This document shows positions 17,623 to 26,778 of a stretch of DNA of 64,000 bases, piece by piece. Under the pieces are notes generated by a model. It was not told the DNA's origin. It saw nothing but the letters and a program-made list of their open reading frames with translations, and ran no database searches. Location of the stretch: NCBI RefSeq assembly GCF_002005205.3, contig NZ_CP019702.2, positions 1,368,001 through 1,432,000 on the forward strand, in the 5' to 3' direction. Both the position numbers and the translations under genes were made by a program. The stretch's first letter is position 1; every line of letters begins with the position of its first letter. This stretch comes from Rhizobium rhizogenes. GTDB lineage: Bacteria > Pseudomonadota > Alphaproteobacteria > Rhizobiales > Rhizobiaceae.

Positions 17623-19018
17623 GCGCCGGCAGGTTGGCGAGATGCCGCGGGCTGAGCGCCTGCTGCAATTGCGCATCCGTCAGATATCCGCGTTCCAGAA
17701 CCACCTGCGGCACGGTGCGGCCGCTGGCAAGCGCCTCCTTGGCCACTTCCGTCGCCGCATAATAACCGATCAGCGGGTTGAGCGCCGTGGCGAGGCCGAT
17801 CGATTCCTCCACACGCTGTGCCATGATCGCCGGATTGGCCACGATGCCGTCAACGCAGCGTTCCGCCAGTGTTCGGCAGGCGGCGCTGAGCTGGCTGATG
17901 CTCTGGGAAAGGGCACGCACGATGATCGGTTCAAAGGCGTTCAGCTGCAGCTGCCCGGCTTCGGCGGCCATGGTGATGGTGATATCGTTGCCGATGACCG
18001 CATAGGCGACCTGATTGACGACTTCGGGAATGACCGGATTGATCTTGCCCGGCATGATGCTGGAACCCGCCTGAACCGACGGCAGGGTGATTTCGCCGAT
18101 ACCGGCGCGCGGACCGGAGGAGAGCAGACGAAGATCGTTGCAGGTTTTCGACAGCTTGACGGCCACGCGTTTCAGCACGCCGGAGAGGTGCACGAATGCG
18201 CCGGGGTCCTGCGTCGCTTCAATAAGGTCTGCCGCTGTCACCAGCGGCCGGCCTGTCAGCGCTGCCAGATGCTGGCAGGCGAGCGCCGCATAACCACGCG
18301 GCGCATTAAGGCCGGTGCCGATGGCGGTGGCGCCGAGATTGATCTCGTGCAGCAGGGCCGCGGATTCGATCAGGCGGGCCTGGTCTTCACCCAGCATCAC
18401 CACGAAGGTGCGGAATTCCTGGCCGAGCGTCATCGGCACGGCGTCCTGCAATTGCGTGCGCCCGATCTTGATGAAGCCGGCAAATTCCTGCGCCTTGCGG
18501 TCGAAAGCGTCCTTCAACACGCCCATGGAAGCCGCCAGATCGTCGATTGATTCAATCAGACCGACATTGACCGCCGTCGGATAGGCGTCGTTGGTCGACT
18601 GGCTGAGATTGACGTGGTCGTTGGGGTGAAGACGGGCATAATCGCCTTTTTCGTGGCCAAGCAGTTCGAGCGCACGGTTGGCAATGACCTCATTGGCATT
18701 CATGTTGGTGGAGGTGCCGGCTCCGCCCTGGATTTCATCCACCACGAATTGCTCGTGCAGCGCGCCGGCGCGGATTTCGCGGCAGGCTTCGGCAATGGCT
18801 TCCATTCGTTCGGTGTCCAGCAGGCCTAATTCGTGATTTGCGCGCGCCGCCGCCTCCTTCACATAGGCCAGTCCCCGGACGAGATAGGGGTTATGGCCGA
18901 TCGCCACGCCGGTGATCTGAAAGTTCTCCACCGCGCGTGCCGTGTGCACGCCCCAATAGACATCAGCCGGAATTTCCTTCGTCCCGAGCAAATCCTGCTC
19001 CCTGCGCGTCACGCTCAC
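17591..19018 (-). CDS. aspA: Aspartate ammonia-lyase (aspartase)
   Basis: About 475 residues of the fumarase/aspartase superfamily. The N-terminal EQDLLGTKEIPADVYWGVHT is diagnostic, followed by GGAGTSTNMNANEVIANRA, the substrate region RTQLQDAVPMTLGQEF, and the mobile signature loop GSSIMPGKINPVIPE with its catalytic Ser. It splits L-aspartate into fumarate and ammonium. I choose the GTG at 19018, five bases after GGAGG on the minus strand; a GTG at 19012 and a TTG at 19039 are alternatives. It is divergent from the permease/asparaginase operon and overlaps the regulator gene tail to tail. It would finish asparagine catabolism started by the asparaginase at 20744. Confidence 0.93.
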   Translation of the reverse strand: MSVTRREQDLLGTKEIPADVYWGVHTARAVENFQITGVAIGHNPYLVRGLAYVKEAAARANHELGLLDTERMEAIAEACREIRAGALHEQFVVDEIQGGAGTSTNMNANEVIANRALELLGHEKGDYARLHPNDHVNLSQSTNDAYPTAVNVGLIESIDDLAASMGVLKDAFDRKAQEFAGFIKIGRTQLQDAVPMTLGQEFRTFVVMLGEDQARLIESAALLHEINLGATAIGTGLNAPRGYAALACQHLAALTGRPLVTAADLIEATQDPGAFVHLSGVLKRVAVKLSKTCNDLRLLSSGPRAGIGEITLPSVQAGSSIMPGKINPVIPEVVNQVAYAVIGNDITITMAAEAGQLQLNAFEPIIVRALSQSISQLSAACRTLAERCVDGIVANPAIMAQRVEESIGLATALNPLIGYYAATEVAKEALASGRTVPQVVLERGYLTDAQLQQALSPRHLANLPALTVDEPDLLQ

Positions 19019-19051
19019 TTCTTCCTCCACTGGCTTCAAGCGTTGCTATAT

Positions 19052-19074
19052 CTGTAAAGCTGTCTTACAGATTT
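19052..19074 (-). promoter_or_regulatory. Operator candidate 1 for the ans/asp regulator
   Basis: Read on the minus strand this is AAATCTGT-N4-CAGCTTTACAG. It also lies within a dyad, ATCTGTAA (19050-19057) / TTACAGAT (19065-19072). It sits 34 bases upstream of the aspartase start. A second copy with identical spacing and opposite orientation lies at 19160-19182. The two sites match at 19 of 23 positions, all differences being in the 4-base spacer. Recognition by the neighbouring GntR protein is inferred. Confidence 0.6.
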
Positions 19075-19159
19075 TTTGACCTTAGTCCTTGGTGGAGAGA
19101 AGGTCAATAATCATCACATCCCCTTGACGAGCGGCATTATCTGCCATTATGAGGGTCGA

Positions 19160-19182
19160 AAATCTGTCATGCAGCTTTACAG
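19160..19182 (+). promoter_or_regulatory. Operator candidate 2 for the ans/asp regulator
   Basis: AAATCTGT-N4-CAGCTTTACAG on the plus strand, the inverted partner of the site at 19052-19074. It lies 107 bases before the permease start. The opposite orientations match the two divergent genes, suggesting each promoter has its own site. Confidence 0.6.
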
Positions 19183-19289
19183 CGTGCATGAGCATGCTGG
19201 CCATATTTCCAGCACGGACTGTGCCAGTTTCATTTTGATTTCCGGCTTATCGCCGACTGCAAAGCACTTTATCGGGAGGATAAATATCC

Positions 19290-20747
19290 ATGCATTCTGG
19301 GAAAACGGCATCCGCCGAACGTGAGGTCTTCGTCGAAGAAGAACTCGGTTACCACAAGGCCCTCAAGCCGCGTCAGATTCAGATGATCGCCATTGGCGGC
19401 GCCATCGGCACCGGCCTGTTCCTTGGCGCCGGCGGCCGGCTGGCGCAGGCGGGTCCGGCGCTGGTCTTCGTTTATGCGCTGTGCGGCTTCTTCGCGTTTC
19501 TGGTCCTGCGCGCGCTCGGCGAGCTTATCATGCACCGTCCGAGCTCCGGTTCCTTCGTGTCCTATGCCCGTGAGTTCTACGGCGAGAAGATGGCCTTTGC
19601 CGCCGGCTGGATGTATTGGCTGAACTGGGCGATGACGTCGGTGGCGGATGTGACCGCCGTTGCGCTCTACATGAATTTCTTCAAGCAATATGTTCCGTGG
19701 CTGGCGGGCATCGACCAATGGGTCTTCGCCATGACGGCGCTTCTGGTCGTGCTGGCGATGAACATGCTGTCGGTGAAGGTCTTTGGCGAGCTTGAATTCT
19801 GGTTCAGCCTGATCAAGGTTCTGGCACTTGCAATTTTCCTCGTCGTCGGCGTTTATTTCGTCATCTTCGGCACGCCCATCGAGGGCCATGTCACCGGCTT
19901 CAGCCTCATTACCGATAATGGCGGCTTTTTCCCGAACGGCATTCTGCCGGCCTTCGTCATCATTCAGGGTGTCGTCTTCGCTTATGCCTCGATTGAGCTG
20001 ATCGGCACGGCGGCGGGCGAAACCGAAGACCCGCGCAAGGTCATGCCACGCGCCATCCGCGCCGTGGTTCTGCGCCTCGTGGTGTTTTACGTCGGCTCGG
20101 TGCTGCTGTTCACGCTGCTTCTGCCCTATACCGCCTACAAGGCCGGTGAGAGCCCCTTCGTCACCTTCTTCGGTTCCATTGGCGTAGAGGGCGCTGACGT
20201 GATCATGAACCTCGTCGTTCTGACCGCCGTGCTGTCCTCGCTTAATGCCGGCCTTTATTCCACCGGCCGCATCCTGCATTCCATGGCCGTTTCCGGCTCG
20301 GCTCCGGCGGCGCTGGCAAAGATGAACAAGGCCGGCGTGCCCTATGGCGGCATTGCGGTCACGGCCGTCGTCACCGTTCTCGGCGTGGCCTTGAACGCCG
20401 TCGTGCCCGCTTCCGCCTTCGAGATCGCCCTCAACCTCTCGGCGCTTGGTATCATCTGCGCATGGGCCGTCATCGTGCTCTGCCAGCTGAAGCTTTGGCA
20501 GCTTTCGCAGCGCGGTGAGCTGGCGCGTCCGGATTTCCGCATGTTCGGCGCGCCTTACACCGGCATCCTCACGCTCATCTTCCTGTTCGGCGTGCTGGTG
20601 CTGATGGCGTTTGATTATCCTGTCGGTTCCTGGACCATCGCTTCGCTGCTGATCATCATCCCGGCGCTGGTCATCGGCTGGTATCTGCTGCGCGACCGCA
20701 TCTATCGTCTGGCCGCGGAGCGGGCGGGCGCGGGAGCATCGCATTGA
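19290..20747 (+). CDS. ansP: Amino acid permease, AnsP-like (L-asparagine permease type)
   Basis: A 485-residue APC-superfamily (AAT family) proton symporter with about 12 hydrophobic segments. The N-terminal consensus [20 protein letters not shown] is characteristic of the LysP/AroP/AnsP group, as are FASIELIG-like [16 protein letters not shown] and [14 protein letters not shown]. The ATG at 19290 lies ten bases after GGGAGG. The next gene, asparaginase, overlaps it by four bases, so uptake and hydrolysis are co-expressed; this makes asparagine the most likely substrate. The family alone does not settle substrate choice among polar amino acids. Confidence 0.85.
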   Translation: MHSGKTASAEREVFVEEELGYHKALKPRQIQMIAIGGAIGTGLFLGAGGRLAQAGPALVFVYALCGFFAFLVLRALGELIMHRPSSGSFVSYAREFYGEKMAFAAGWMYWLNWAMTSVADVTAVALYMNFFKQYVPWLAGIDQWVFAMTALLVVLAMNMLSVKVFGELEFWFSLIKVLALAIFLVVGVYFVIFGTPIEGHVTGFSLITDNGGFFPNGILPAFVIIQGVVFAYASIELIGTAAGETEDPRKVMPRAIRAVVLRLVVFYVGSVLLFTLLLPYTAYKAGESPFVTFFGSIGVEGADVIMNLVVLTAVLSSLNAGLYSTGRILHSMAVSGSAPAALAKMNKAGVPYGGIAVTAVVTVLGVALNAVVPASAFEIALNLSALGIICAWAVIVLCQLKLWQLSQRGELARPDFRMFGAPYTGILTLIFLFGVLVLMAFDYPVGSWTIASLLIIIPALVIGWYLLRDRIYRLAAERAGAGASH

Positions 20748-21697
20748 GCGGGCAGGGGAATGTTCCACTGGTGGCGGTCATCGCCACCGGTGGCACCATT
20801 GCCAGCCGGCGCGGCGCCGATGGCGCCAGCACACCCAGCCTTTCCGGCGAGGATCTGCTGGCGCTGGTTCCGCAGGTCAGCGCGCGGCTAAAGCCGGTCG
20901 ATCTGATGGCCAAGGATTCGTCCAGCCTGACCTTGGCCGACATGCAGCGCATCAGCGATGCGGTAGGCGTGGAACTCAATGACGCCGCCGTGGCGGGCGT
21001 CGTTGTTCTGCACGGAACCGACGCGATGGAAGAATCCTCGCTGCTCGTCAATCTGCAGCACGCGCTCACCAAGCCGGTGGTCTTCACCGGTGCTCAATTC
21101 ACCGCAGACCACAAGGATGCAGACGGCCCCGCCAATCTGGCGCAGGCCATAGAAACCGCGCTCGATCCGCAGAACGTCGCAAAGGGCGTGCTTCTTTCCT
21201 TCGGCGGCCGCTGTCTGTCGGCCTGGGGGCTTTACAAGCTGAGCGCGGACGCGGCGGACGCCTTCCGCTCGGCGCGACCGCTGGTTAAGGCCTCAGCGCC
21301 GAACCTTGTTGCGCCCGTCGCCGATATCAGGGTTGATATCGTCGCCATCCATCCCGGCTGTGACGCAACCCATATCGACGCGAGCCTGCAGGCGGGCGCT
21401 AGAGGTATCGTGCTCGCCGCGCTCGGTTCCGGTAACGCCAATCCTGATATTGCCGAGGCGGTGAAACGCTGCGCGGAACGTGGCGTCCCTGTCGTCGTTT
21501 CCAGCCGTGTGCCGGAAGGCCGTCTCGTCGCAAGTTATGGCGGCGGCGGCGGCGGACATGACCTTGTCGCGGCCGGTGCCGTGCATTCCTCCACGCTTCG
21601 CCCGGGCCAGGCCCGCATTCTGCTGGCGGCGCTGCTGGCAGATAACAGCCCGGCGGAAACCATCGTTTCCGCTTTCGGCGAGCCGCTCTCGCACTAA
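20744..21697 (+). CDS. L-asparaginase, bacterial type (class 1)
   Basis: A 317-residue asparaginase. Active-site block 1 is [12 protein letters not shown] with the nucleophile Thr18, and block 2 is [13 protein letters not shown] with the second catalytic Thr and Asp. [17 protein letters not shown] [16 protein letters not shown] follows. There is no signal peptide, so it is cytoplasmic, unlike periplasmic E. coli AnsB. The TTG start at 20744 overlaps the permease stop by four bases and follows GGGAG at a good distance. It converts asparagine into aspartate and ammonium, supplying aspartase. The ans operon described in R. etli encodes an atypical asparaginase, so having the classical type here is a difference worth noting. 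Confidence 0.9.
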   Translation: MSGQGNVPLVAVIATGGTIASRRGADGASTPSLSGEDLLALVPQVSARLKPVDLMAKDSSSLTLADMQRISDAVGVELNDAAVAGVVVLHGTDAMEESSLLVNLQHALTKPVVFTGAQFTADHKDADGPANLAQAIETALDPQNVAKGVLLSFGGRCLSAWGLYKLSADAADAFRSARPLVKASAPNLVAPVADIRVDIVAIHPGCDATHIDASLQAGARGIVLAALGSGNANPDIAEAVKRCAERGVPVVVSSRVPEGRLVASYGGGGGGHDLVAAGAVHSSTLRPGQARILLAALLADNSPAETIVSAFGEPLSH

Positions 21698-21708
21698 GAG
21701 ACGGTGAC

Positions 21709-21730
21709 GATGCCCGCGTCTGCGGGCATC
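21709..21730 (+). terminator. Terminator-like hairpin after the asparaginase gene
   Basis: A perfect 9-bp stem, GATGCCCGC (21709-21717) / GCGGGCATC (21722-21730), with a GTCT loop lies 12 bases after the stop codon. The downstream sequence is AT-rich but has no uninterrupted T run. It probably ends the permease-asparaginase transcript before kdp. Confidence 0.6.
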
Positions 21731-21733
21731 GAA

Positions 21734-21752
21734 ATTCCTATAGGATTCCTAT
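21734..21752. promoter_or_regulatory. Direct repeat ATTCCTAT x2, candidate KdpE box
   Basis: ATTCCTAT occurs at 21734-21741 and again at 21745-21752, exactly 11 bases apart. It overlaps the palindrome TCCTATAGGA (21736-21745). OmpR-family regulators such as KdpE bind direct repeats about one helical turn apart. The site lies just upstream of the kdp leader. KdpE binding is inference. Confidence 0.4.
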
Positions 21753-21774
21753 TTTATTCCCTCTGCGGCCGTCT

Positions 21775-21918
21775 CGAACCTTTATGCGGTTCGGGTGCAT
21801 TCTTCTGTTCGGGAAGGGATGGTGTTCCCTTCCTGAGCCAGAAAGAATGAAAAGCGACGTCCCACATGGCGGCGCTTTTCTTCCTGTCCGGCTCCTCGTG
21901 GAAAAAAGGAGCCCCATC
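21775..21918 (+). promoter_or_regulatory. Structured kdp leader: four hairpins, the last covering the ribosome site
   Basis: Four successive stems are visible. (A) CGAACC/GGTTCG at 21775-21793. (B) GGAAGGGA/TCCCTTCC at 21812-21833, an 8-bp perfect stem with a 6-base loop. (C) GAAAAGCG/CGCTTTTC at 21849-21880, followed by TTCCT and so possibly terminator-like. (D) GGCTCC/GGAGCC at 21890-21913, whose right arm contains the AAGGAG site used by the ORF at 21919. The series suggests post-transcriptional control of kdp translation or read-through. I do not recognise it as a named RNA family. Confidence 0.5.
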
Positions 21919-22002
21919 ATGATGGACCTTGTTCTGATCGGCGCAGCGACGGTGTTCTTCGCTCTCTGCTTTGCCTATACGCGCGCCTGCGACCGGCTTT
22001 AG
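21919..22002 (+). CDS. Small single-helix membrane protein upstream of kdpF
   Basis: A 27-residue ORF, MMDLVLIGAATVFFALCFAY followed by TRACDRL. One hydrophobic helix (about residues 3-20) ends in a charged Arg/Asp cap. An AAAAGGAG ribosome site (21904-21911) is at optimal distance and is also the arm of leader hairpin D. It ends 12 bases before kdpF and has the size and shape of KdpF without its RPERF ending. It is probably a real co-transcribed microprotein. A stabilising role in the Kdp complex is speculation; alternatively it acts as a leader ORF coupling translation to kdpF. Confidence 0.6.
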   Translation: MMDLVLIGAATVFFALCFAYTRACDRL

Positions 22003-22014
22003 ACGGAGGCTGCG

Positions 22015-22104
22015 ATGATATTCGACTATGTCCTCAGCGGTGCCGTCACCGTCTTTATCGCCGCCTATCTCACCTATGCTCTCATTCGCCCCGAACGCTT
22101 CTGA
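22015..22104 (+). CDS. kdpF: Potassium-transporting ATPase subunit KdpF
   Basis: A 29-residue protein, MIFDYVLSGAVTVFIAAYLT followed by YALIRPERF. The single membrane helix and terminal LIRPERF are diagnostic for KdpF, the small stabilising subunit of the KdpFABC complex. ATG 22015 follows ACGGAGGC. It stops 33 bases before kdpA. It is short enough to be missed by automatic gene callers. Confidence 0.93.
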   Translation: MIFDYVLSGAVTVFIAAYLTYALIRPERF

Positions 22105-22137
22105 TCGGGAAGCGGCGGCTATTGAAAGTCCAATACA

Positions 22138-23841
22138 ATGACCCTCAATGGATGGTTTCAGATTCTGCTTTTCTGCGGGATCATTTTTGCGCTGGTGAAG
22201 CCGCTCGGCTTCTATATGGCGCGTGTCTTTAGTGGTGAACGCACCCTGCTTTCGCCGGTTCTTGTACCCGTCGAGCGCGGCCTTTATGCCCTTGCCGGAA
22301 CAAGCGAGCGTGAGGAACAGCACTGGACGACCTATGCGTTCTCCATGCTGCTTTTCAACCTCTTCGGTTTTGTCCTGCTTTACGCGCTGATGCGTTTTCA
22401 GGCCGTGCTGCCTTATAATCCTCAGGCGATGCCGGCCGTCGGGCCGGAACTGTCGTTCAACACGGCGGTCAGCTTCGTCACCAATACCAACTGGCAGAAT
22501 TATGGCGGCGAAAGCACCATGTCTTATCTGACCCAGATGGCCGGTTTGACCGTCCAGAATTTCGTTTCCGGCGCCACGGGCATGGCAATCGCCATCGGTC
22601 TCATCCGCGCCTTTTCGCGCGCTTCGGGCAAGGCCATCGGCAATTTCTGGGTGGATATGATCCGTGCGACGCTCTACGTGCTTTTGCCCCTCTGCATTAT
22701 ACTGACCCTTGTCTATGTGTGGCTCGGCGTGCCGCAGACGCTCGGTGCCTATGTCACGGCACAAACGCTCGAGGGCGCGCAGCAGACGATTGCGGTCGGC
22801 CCGGTGGCATCGCAGCTGGCGATCAAGATGCTCGGCACCAATGGCGGCGGTTTCTTCAACGCCAATTCCGCGCATCCGTTCGAAAACCCAGATGCCTTTT
22901 CCAACATGATCCAGATGGTTTCGATTTTTGCGATCGGTGCGGCCTTCACCAATGTCTTCGGGCGCATGGTGGGCAACCAGCGCCAGGGCTGGGCGATCCT
23001 TTCGGCCATGGGCGTTCTGTTCATCGCCGGCGTCGCCGTCACCTATTGGGCGGAAGCGGCCGGAAATCCGCTGATGCACGGCTTTGGTCTTGCGGGCGGC
23101 AATATGGAAGGCAAGGAGGTCCGCTTCGGTGTGGCGCTTTCATCGCTGTTTGCGGTCATCACCACAGCCGCGTCCTGCGGCGCGGTCAACGCCATGCATG
23201 GCAGTTTCACGGCGCTTGGCGGTCTCGTCCCGCTCATCAACATGCAGTTGGGTGAAGTGATCGTCGGCGGTGTCGGCGCGGGTTTTTACGGTATTCTGCT
23301 GTTCATCATCATCGCCATCTTCGTGGCGGGTCTGATGGTTGGCCGCACGCCGGAATATCTCGGCAAGAAGATCGAGGCCAAGGAAATGAAGATGGCGATT
23401 CTGGCCATTCTCTGCCTGCCGTTCGCCATGCTGGCTTTCACCGCCACGGCGACGGTCCTGCCATCGGCGGTGGCGTCGATCGGCACCGCTGGTCCGCACG
23501 GTTTCTCCGAAATCCTCTATGCCTATACTTCGGCAGCCGCCAATAACGGCTCGGCTTTCGGCGGTCTCACCGGCAATACCGCCTGGTACAACATTACCCT
23601 TGGTTTCGGCATGCTGATGGGGCGTTTTCTGGTGATCATTCCGGCACTGGCCATTGCCGGCTCGCTGGTCACCAAGAAGACCGTTCCGGCATCGGCCGGC
23701 ACCTTCCCGACCGATGGTCCGCTGTTTGTCGGCCTGCTTGTCGGCACGATCCTGATTGTCGGTGGCCTCACCTTCCTGCCGGCGCTGGCGCTTGGTCCGG
23801 TGGCGGAACATCTGGTGATGGCAGCGGGCCAGGTCTTTTGA
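22138..23841 (+). CDS. kdpA: Potassium-transporting ATPase subunit KdpA
   Basis: A 567-residue K+ channel-like subunit of the high-affinity KdpFABC pump, derived from the SKT superfamily with four pore repeats. Visible filter-type loops include [42 protein letters not shown] and [12 protein letters not shown], each supplying a glycine to the selectivity filter. About ten hydrophobic segments are present and the length is normal. It works in the inner membrane under K+ limitation. A 54-residue ORF separates it from kdpB. Confidence 0.96.
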   Translation: MTLNGWFQILLFCGIIFALVKPLGFYMARVFSGERTLLSPVLVPVERGLYALAGTSEREEQHWTTYAFSMLLFNLFGFVLLYALMRFQAVLPYNPQAMPAVGPELSFNTAVSFVTNTNWQNYGGESTMSYLTQMAGLTVQNFVSGATGMAIAIGLIRAFSRASGKAIGNFWVDMIRATLYVLLPLCIILTLVYVWLGVPQTLGAYVTAQTLEGAQQTIAVGPVASQLAIKMLGTNGGGFFNANSAHPFENPDAFSNMIQMVSIFAIGAAFTNVFGRMVGNQRQGWAILSAMGVLFIAGVAVTYWAEAAGNPLMHGFGLAGGNMEGKEVRFGVALSSLFAVITTAASCGAVNAMHGSFTALGGLVPLINMQLGEVIVGGVGAGFYGILLFIIIAIFVAGLMVGRTPEYLGKKIEAKEMKMAILAILCLPFAMLAFTATATVLPSAVASIGTAGPHGFSEILYAYTSAAANNGSAFGGLTGNTAWYNITLGFGMLMGRFLVIIPALAIAGSLVTKKTVPASAGTFPTDGPLFVGLLVGTILIVGGLTFLPALALGPVAEHLVMAAGQVF

Positions 23842-23850
23842 GGTGGCACG

Positions 23851-24015
23851 ATGACCAATGACACACCCCGACACCGACGCAACCTTCCTGTCCGCACTGG
23901 TGCTCCCGTCAAAAGGAGCGCCGGTCCCGGCGGCTGGTGCGCGTCCAATCTCATTCTTGCGATGATGGCGGCCCTGTTCGCCGCCGTCGTCGCTCTCGAA
24001 GTTCTCACGGGCTGA
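23851..24015 (+). CDS. Small putative membrane protein between kdpA and kdpB
   Basis: A 54-residue ORF that I do not recognise. It starts at ATG 23851, seven bases after GAGG at 23840-23843. The N-terminal 31 residues are basic and Pro/Arg-rich ([20 protein letters not shown]...). Residues about 33-52 ([20 protein letters not shown]) form one hydrophobic helix, predicted as N-in/C-out. It lies wholly within the kdpA-kdpB gap, which in most kdp operons is only a few bases. Co-transcription is almost certain; expression as protein is not shown. It could be a further small Kdp subunit, or a spacer with chance coding potential. Confidence 0.5.
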   Translation: MTNDTPRHRRNLPVRTGAPVKRSAGPGGWCASNLILAMMAALFAAVVALEVLTG

Positions 24016-24059
24016 TCGACCCTTATCGGTCGCCCTGTTTCAAACGCTGGAGCCTCTTC

Positions 24060-26144
24060 ATGAGCCAGTCCAAACAAGCGAGCATCCTCGATTCTCGCAT
24101 TCTCGTTCCGGCCATTGCCGCCGCATTCAAAAAGCTCAATCCGCGCACACTTGCCCGCAACCCGGTCATGTTCGTCGTGGCGACGGTCTCGGTGCTGACG
24201 ACCGTGCTCTTCATCCGCGATCTGATCATCGGCAGCGGCAATCTCGGCTTTTCCTTCCAGATCAACCTCTGGCTCTGGTTCACCGTGCTGTTTGCCAATT
24301 TCGCCGAAGCCGTTGCCGAAGGGCGCGGCAAGGCGCAGGCGGATTCGCTGCGCCGGACCCGTACCGAAACCCAGGCGAAACTGCTGACCGGCGATGACCG
24401 CAGCCAATACAAGATGGTGGCGGGCACCAGCCTGAAGGTCAACGATGTCGTACTGGTGGAAGCCGGCGATATCATCCCCTCGGATGGCGAAGTCGTTGAA
24501 GGTGTGGCCTCCGTCAACGAGGCAGCGATAACAGGTGAATCCGCCCCGGTTATCCGCGAATCCGGCGGCGACCGCTCGGCCGTCACCGGCGGCACGCAGG
24601 TTTTGTCGGACTGGATAAGGGTGCGCATCACCGCTGCTGCCGGCTCCACCTTCCTCGACCGGATGATTTCGCTGGTCGAAGGTGCCGAGCGCCAGAAGAC
24701 ACCGAACGAGATCGCGCTCAACATTCTGCTTGCGGGCATGACGCTGATCTTCGTTCTGGCCACCGCGACGATTCCAAGTTTCGCGACCTATGCCGGCGGC
24801 TCCATCCCTATCATCGTGCTGGTGGCGCTGTTCGTGACGCTCATCCCGACAACCATCGGCGCTCTTCTGTCCGCCATCGGTATTGCCGGCATGGACAGGC
24901 TTGTGCGCTTCAACGTGCTTGCCATGTCCGGCCGCGCCGTCGAAGCGGCAGGTGATGTCGATACGCTGCTGCTGGACAAGACCGGTACGATTACGCTCGG
25001 CAACCGGCAGGCGACCGAGTTTCGGCCTATCGCCGGCGTTTCCGAACAGGAGCTTGCCGATGCCGCACAGCTTGCCTCGCTTGCCGATGAGACGCCGGAA
25101 GGCCGCTCCATCGTCGTTCTCGCCAAGGAAAAATACGGCATCCGCGCCCGCGACATGCAGAAGCTGCATGCCACCTTCGTGCCGTTCACCGCCCAGACCC
25201 GCATGAGCGGCGTCGATTTTGAGGGCGCCTCCATTCGCAAGGGTGCCGTCGATGCCGTGCTGTCCTATGTCGATGGCGGCGTTGCACAACAGGGCAATGC
25301 GGCGTTGGCCGTCAAAACCGAAACCGATGCCGCGCGTGGGATCCGTGCCATCGCGGAAGAGATCGCCAAGGCTGGCGGCACGCCGCTTGCCGTGGTGCGG
25401 GACGGAAAACTGCTCGGCGTCGTGCAGTTGAAGGATATCGTCAAGGGCGGCATTCGCGAGCGTTTCGCCGAGCTTCGCCGCATGGGCATCCGCACCGTCA
25501 TGATCACCGGCGACAATCCGATGACGGCTGCTGCCATTGCGGCGGAAGCAGGCGTCGATGATTTCCTTGCCCAGGCGACGCCTGAAAACAAGCTGGAACT
25601 GATCCGCGAGGAGCAGGCCAAGGGCAAGCTTGTTGCCATGTGCGGCGACGGCACCAATGATGCCCCGGCGCTGGCGCAGGCCGATGTCGGCGTCGCCATG
25701 AACACGGGCACGGTGGCGGCGCGCGAGGCGGGCAATATGGTCGATCTCGACAGCGACCCGACCAAGCTCATCGAGATCGTCGAAATCGGCAAGCAGTTGC
25801 TGATGACGCGCGGTGCACTGACGACATTCTCCATCGCCAACGATATCGCCAAATATTTTGCGATCATCCCGGCTATGTTCCTGGTGCTCTATCCGCAGCT
25901 TGGCGTCTTGAACGTCATGGGGCTTTCGACGCCACAAAGCGCGATCCTTTCTGCCATCATCTTCAACGCGCTGATCATCATCGCGCTCATCCCGTTATCG
26001 CTGAAGGGCGTCAAATACCGTCCGATCGGCGCCGGTGCGCTGCTGTCGCGCAATCTGGTCATTTATGGCCTCGGCGGCATCATCGTTCCCTTTATCGGCA
26101 TCAAGGCCATCGACCTCGCCATTACGGCGCTTGGTCTTGCCTGA
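24060..26144 (+). CDS. kdpB: Potassium-transporting P-type ATPase subunit KdpB
   Basis: The 694-residue catalytic subunit of KdpFABC. It has the phosphorylation motif [13 protein letters not shown] with Asp306, the actuator-domain motif [10 protein letters not shown], the hinge [20 protein letters not shown] and the DNPMT segment [12 protein letters not shown]. The ATG at 24060 follows GGAG by seven bases; the frame is open upstream but that stretch overlaps the small ORF at 23851 and lacks similarity. ATP hydrolysis here drives K+ uptake through KdpA. Size and motifs are standard. Confidence 0.96.
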   Translation: MSQSKQASILDSRILVPAIAAAFKKLNPRTLARNPVMFVVATVSVLTTVLFIRDLIIGSGNLGFSFQINLWLWFTVLFANFAEAVAEGRGKAQADSLRRTRTETQAKLLTGDDRSQYKMVAGTSLKVNDVVLVEAGDIIPSDGEVVEGVASVNEAAITGESAPVIRESGGDRSAVTGGTQVLSDWIRVRITAAAGSTFLDRMISLVEGAERQKTPNEIALNILLAGMTLIFVLATATIPSFATYAGGSIPIIVLVALFVTLIPTTIGALLSAIGIAGMDRLVRFNVLAMSGRAVEAAGDVDTLLLDKTGTITLGNRQATEFRPIAGVSEQELADAAQLASLADETPEGRSIVVLAKEKYGIRARDMQKLHATFVPFTAQTRMSGVDFEGASIRKGAVDAVLSYVDGGVAQQGNAALAVKTETDAARGIRAIAEEIAKAGGTPLAVVRDGKLLGVVQLKDIVKGGIRERFAELRRMGIRTVMITGDNPMTAAAIAAEAGVDDFLAQATPENKLELIREEQAKGKLVAMCGDGTNDAPALAQADVGVAMNTGTVAAREAGNMVDLDSDPTKLIEIVEIGKQLLMTRGALTTFSIANDIAKYFAIIPAMFLVLYPQLGVLNVMGLSTPQSAILSAIIFNALIIIALIPLSLKGVKYRPIGAGALLSRNLVIYGLGGIIVPFIGIKAIDLAITALGLA

Positions 26145-26156
26145 GGAGTAAAGACA

Positions 26157-26723
26157 ATGTTCAAACAGTTTCGTCCCGCCCTGGTGCTCATCCTTGCCAC
26201 CACCGCCATCACCGGCCTTGCCTATCCGCTGGGCATGACGGGCCTTGCGCAGGCGCTCTTTCCCTTTCAGGCCAATGGCAGCCTGATCGAGAAAAACGGC
26301 AGCGTGGTGGGTTCGCAATTGATCGGACAGGCCTTCACCGGTGAGAAATATTTCCACGGCAGGCCGTCGGCCGCTGGTGACGGGTATAATGCTGCCTCTT
26401 CTTCCGGTTCCAATCTTGGCCCGACAAGCGCCAAGCTGATAGACCGGGTGAAACAGGATTATGAGACGGCGAAAGCCGAGAACCCGGCAGCCGAAGTGCC
26501 GGCCGATCTGGTGACGGCATCGGGCAGCGGTCTCGACCCGCATGTTTCGCCTGAGGCCGCCTATTTTCAGGTCGCGCGCGTCGCAAAGGCAAGAGGCATG
26601 GATGAAACCGCGTTGCGTGCCATCGTCGAGCGCCATGTCGAGGGACCGGAACTGGGCTTCATGGGCGAACCCGTCGTAAATGTACTGGCGCTCAACATGG
26701 CTCTTGACGCAGCCGGCTCATGA
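26157..26723 (+). CDS. kdpC: Potassium-transporting ATPase subunit KdpC
   Basis: A 188-residue KdpC. One N-terminal membrane helix (about residues 9-30, [18 protein letters not shown]) is followed by a periplasmic domain with the family blocks [38 protein letters not shown] and [13 protein letters not shown]. The protein assembles with KdpA and KdpB and raises ATP affinity. It follows kdpB by 12 bases with a GAGGAG site. Confidence 0.95.
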   Translation: MFKQFRPALVLILATTAITGLAYPLGMTGLAQALFPFQANGSLIEKNGSVVGSQLIGQAFTGEKYFHGRPSAAGDGYNAASSSGSNLGPTSAKLIDRVKQDYETAKAENPAAEVPADLVTASGSGLDPHVSPEAAYFQVARVAKARGMDETALRAIVERHVEGPELGFMGEPVVNVLALNMALDAAGS

Positions 26724-26778
26724 ACTGAAATGGCTATGGCTTCTTCGGAAGCCATAGCTTCGACCACTGGTGGGTTAT

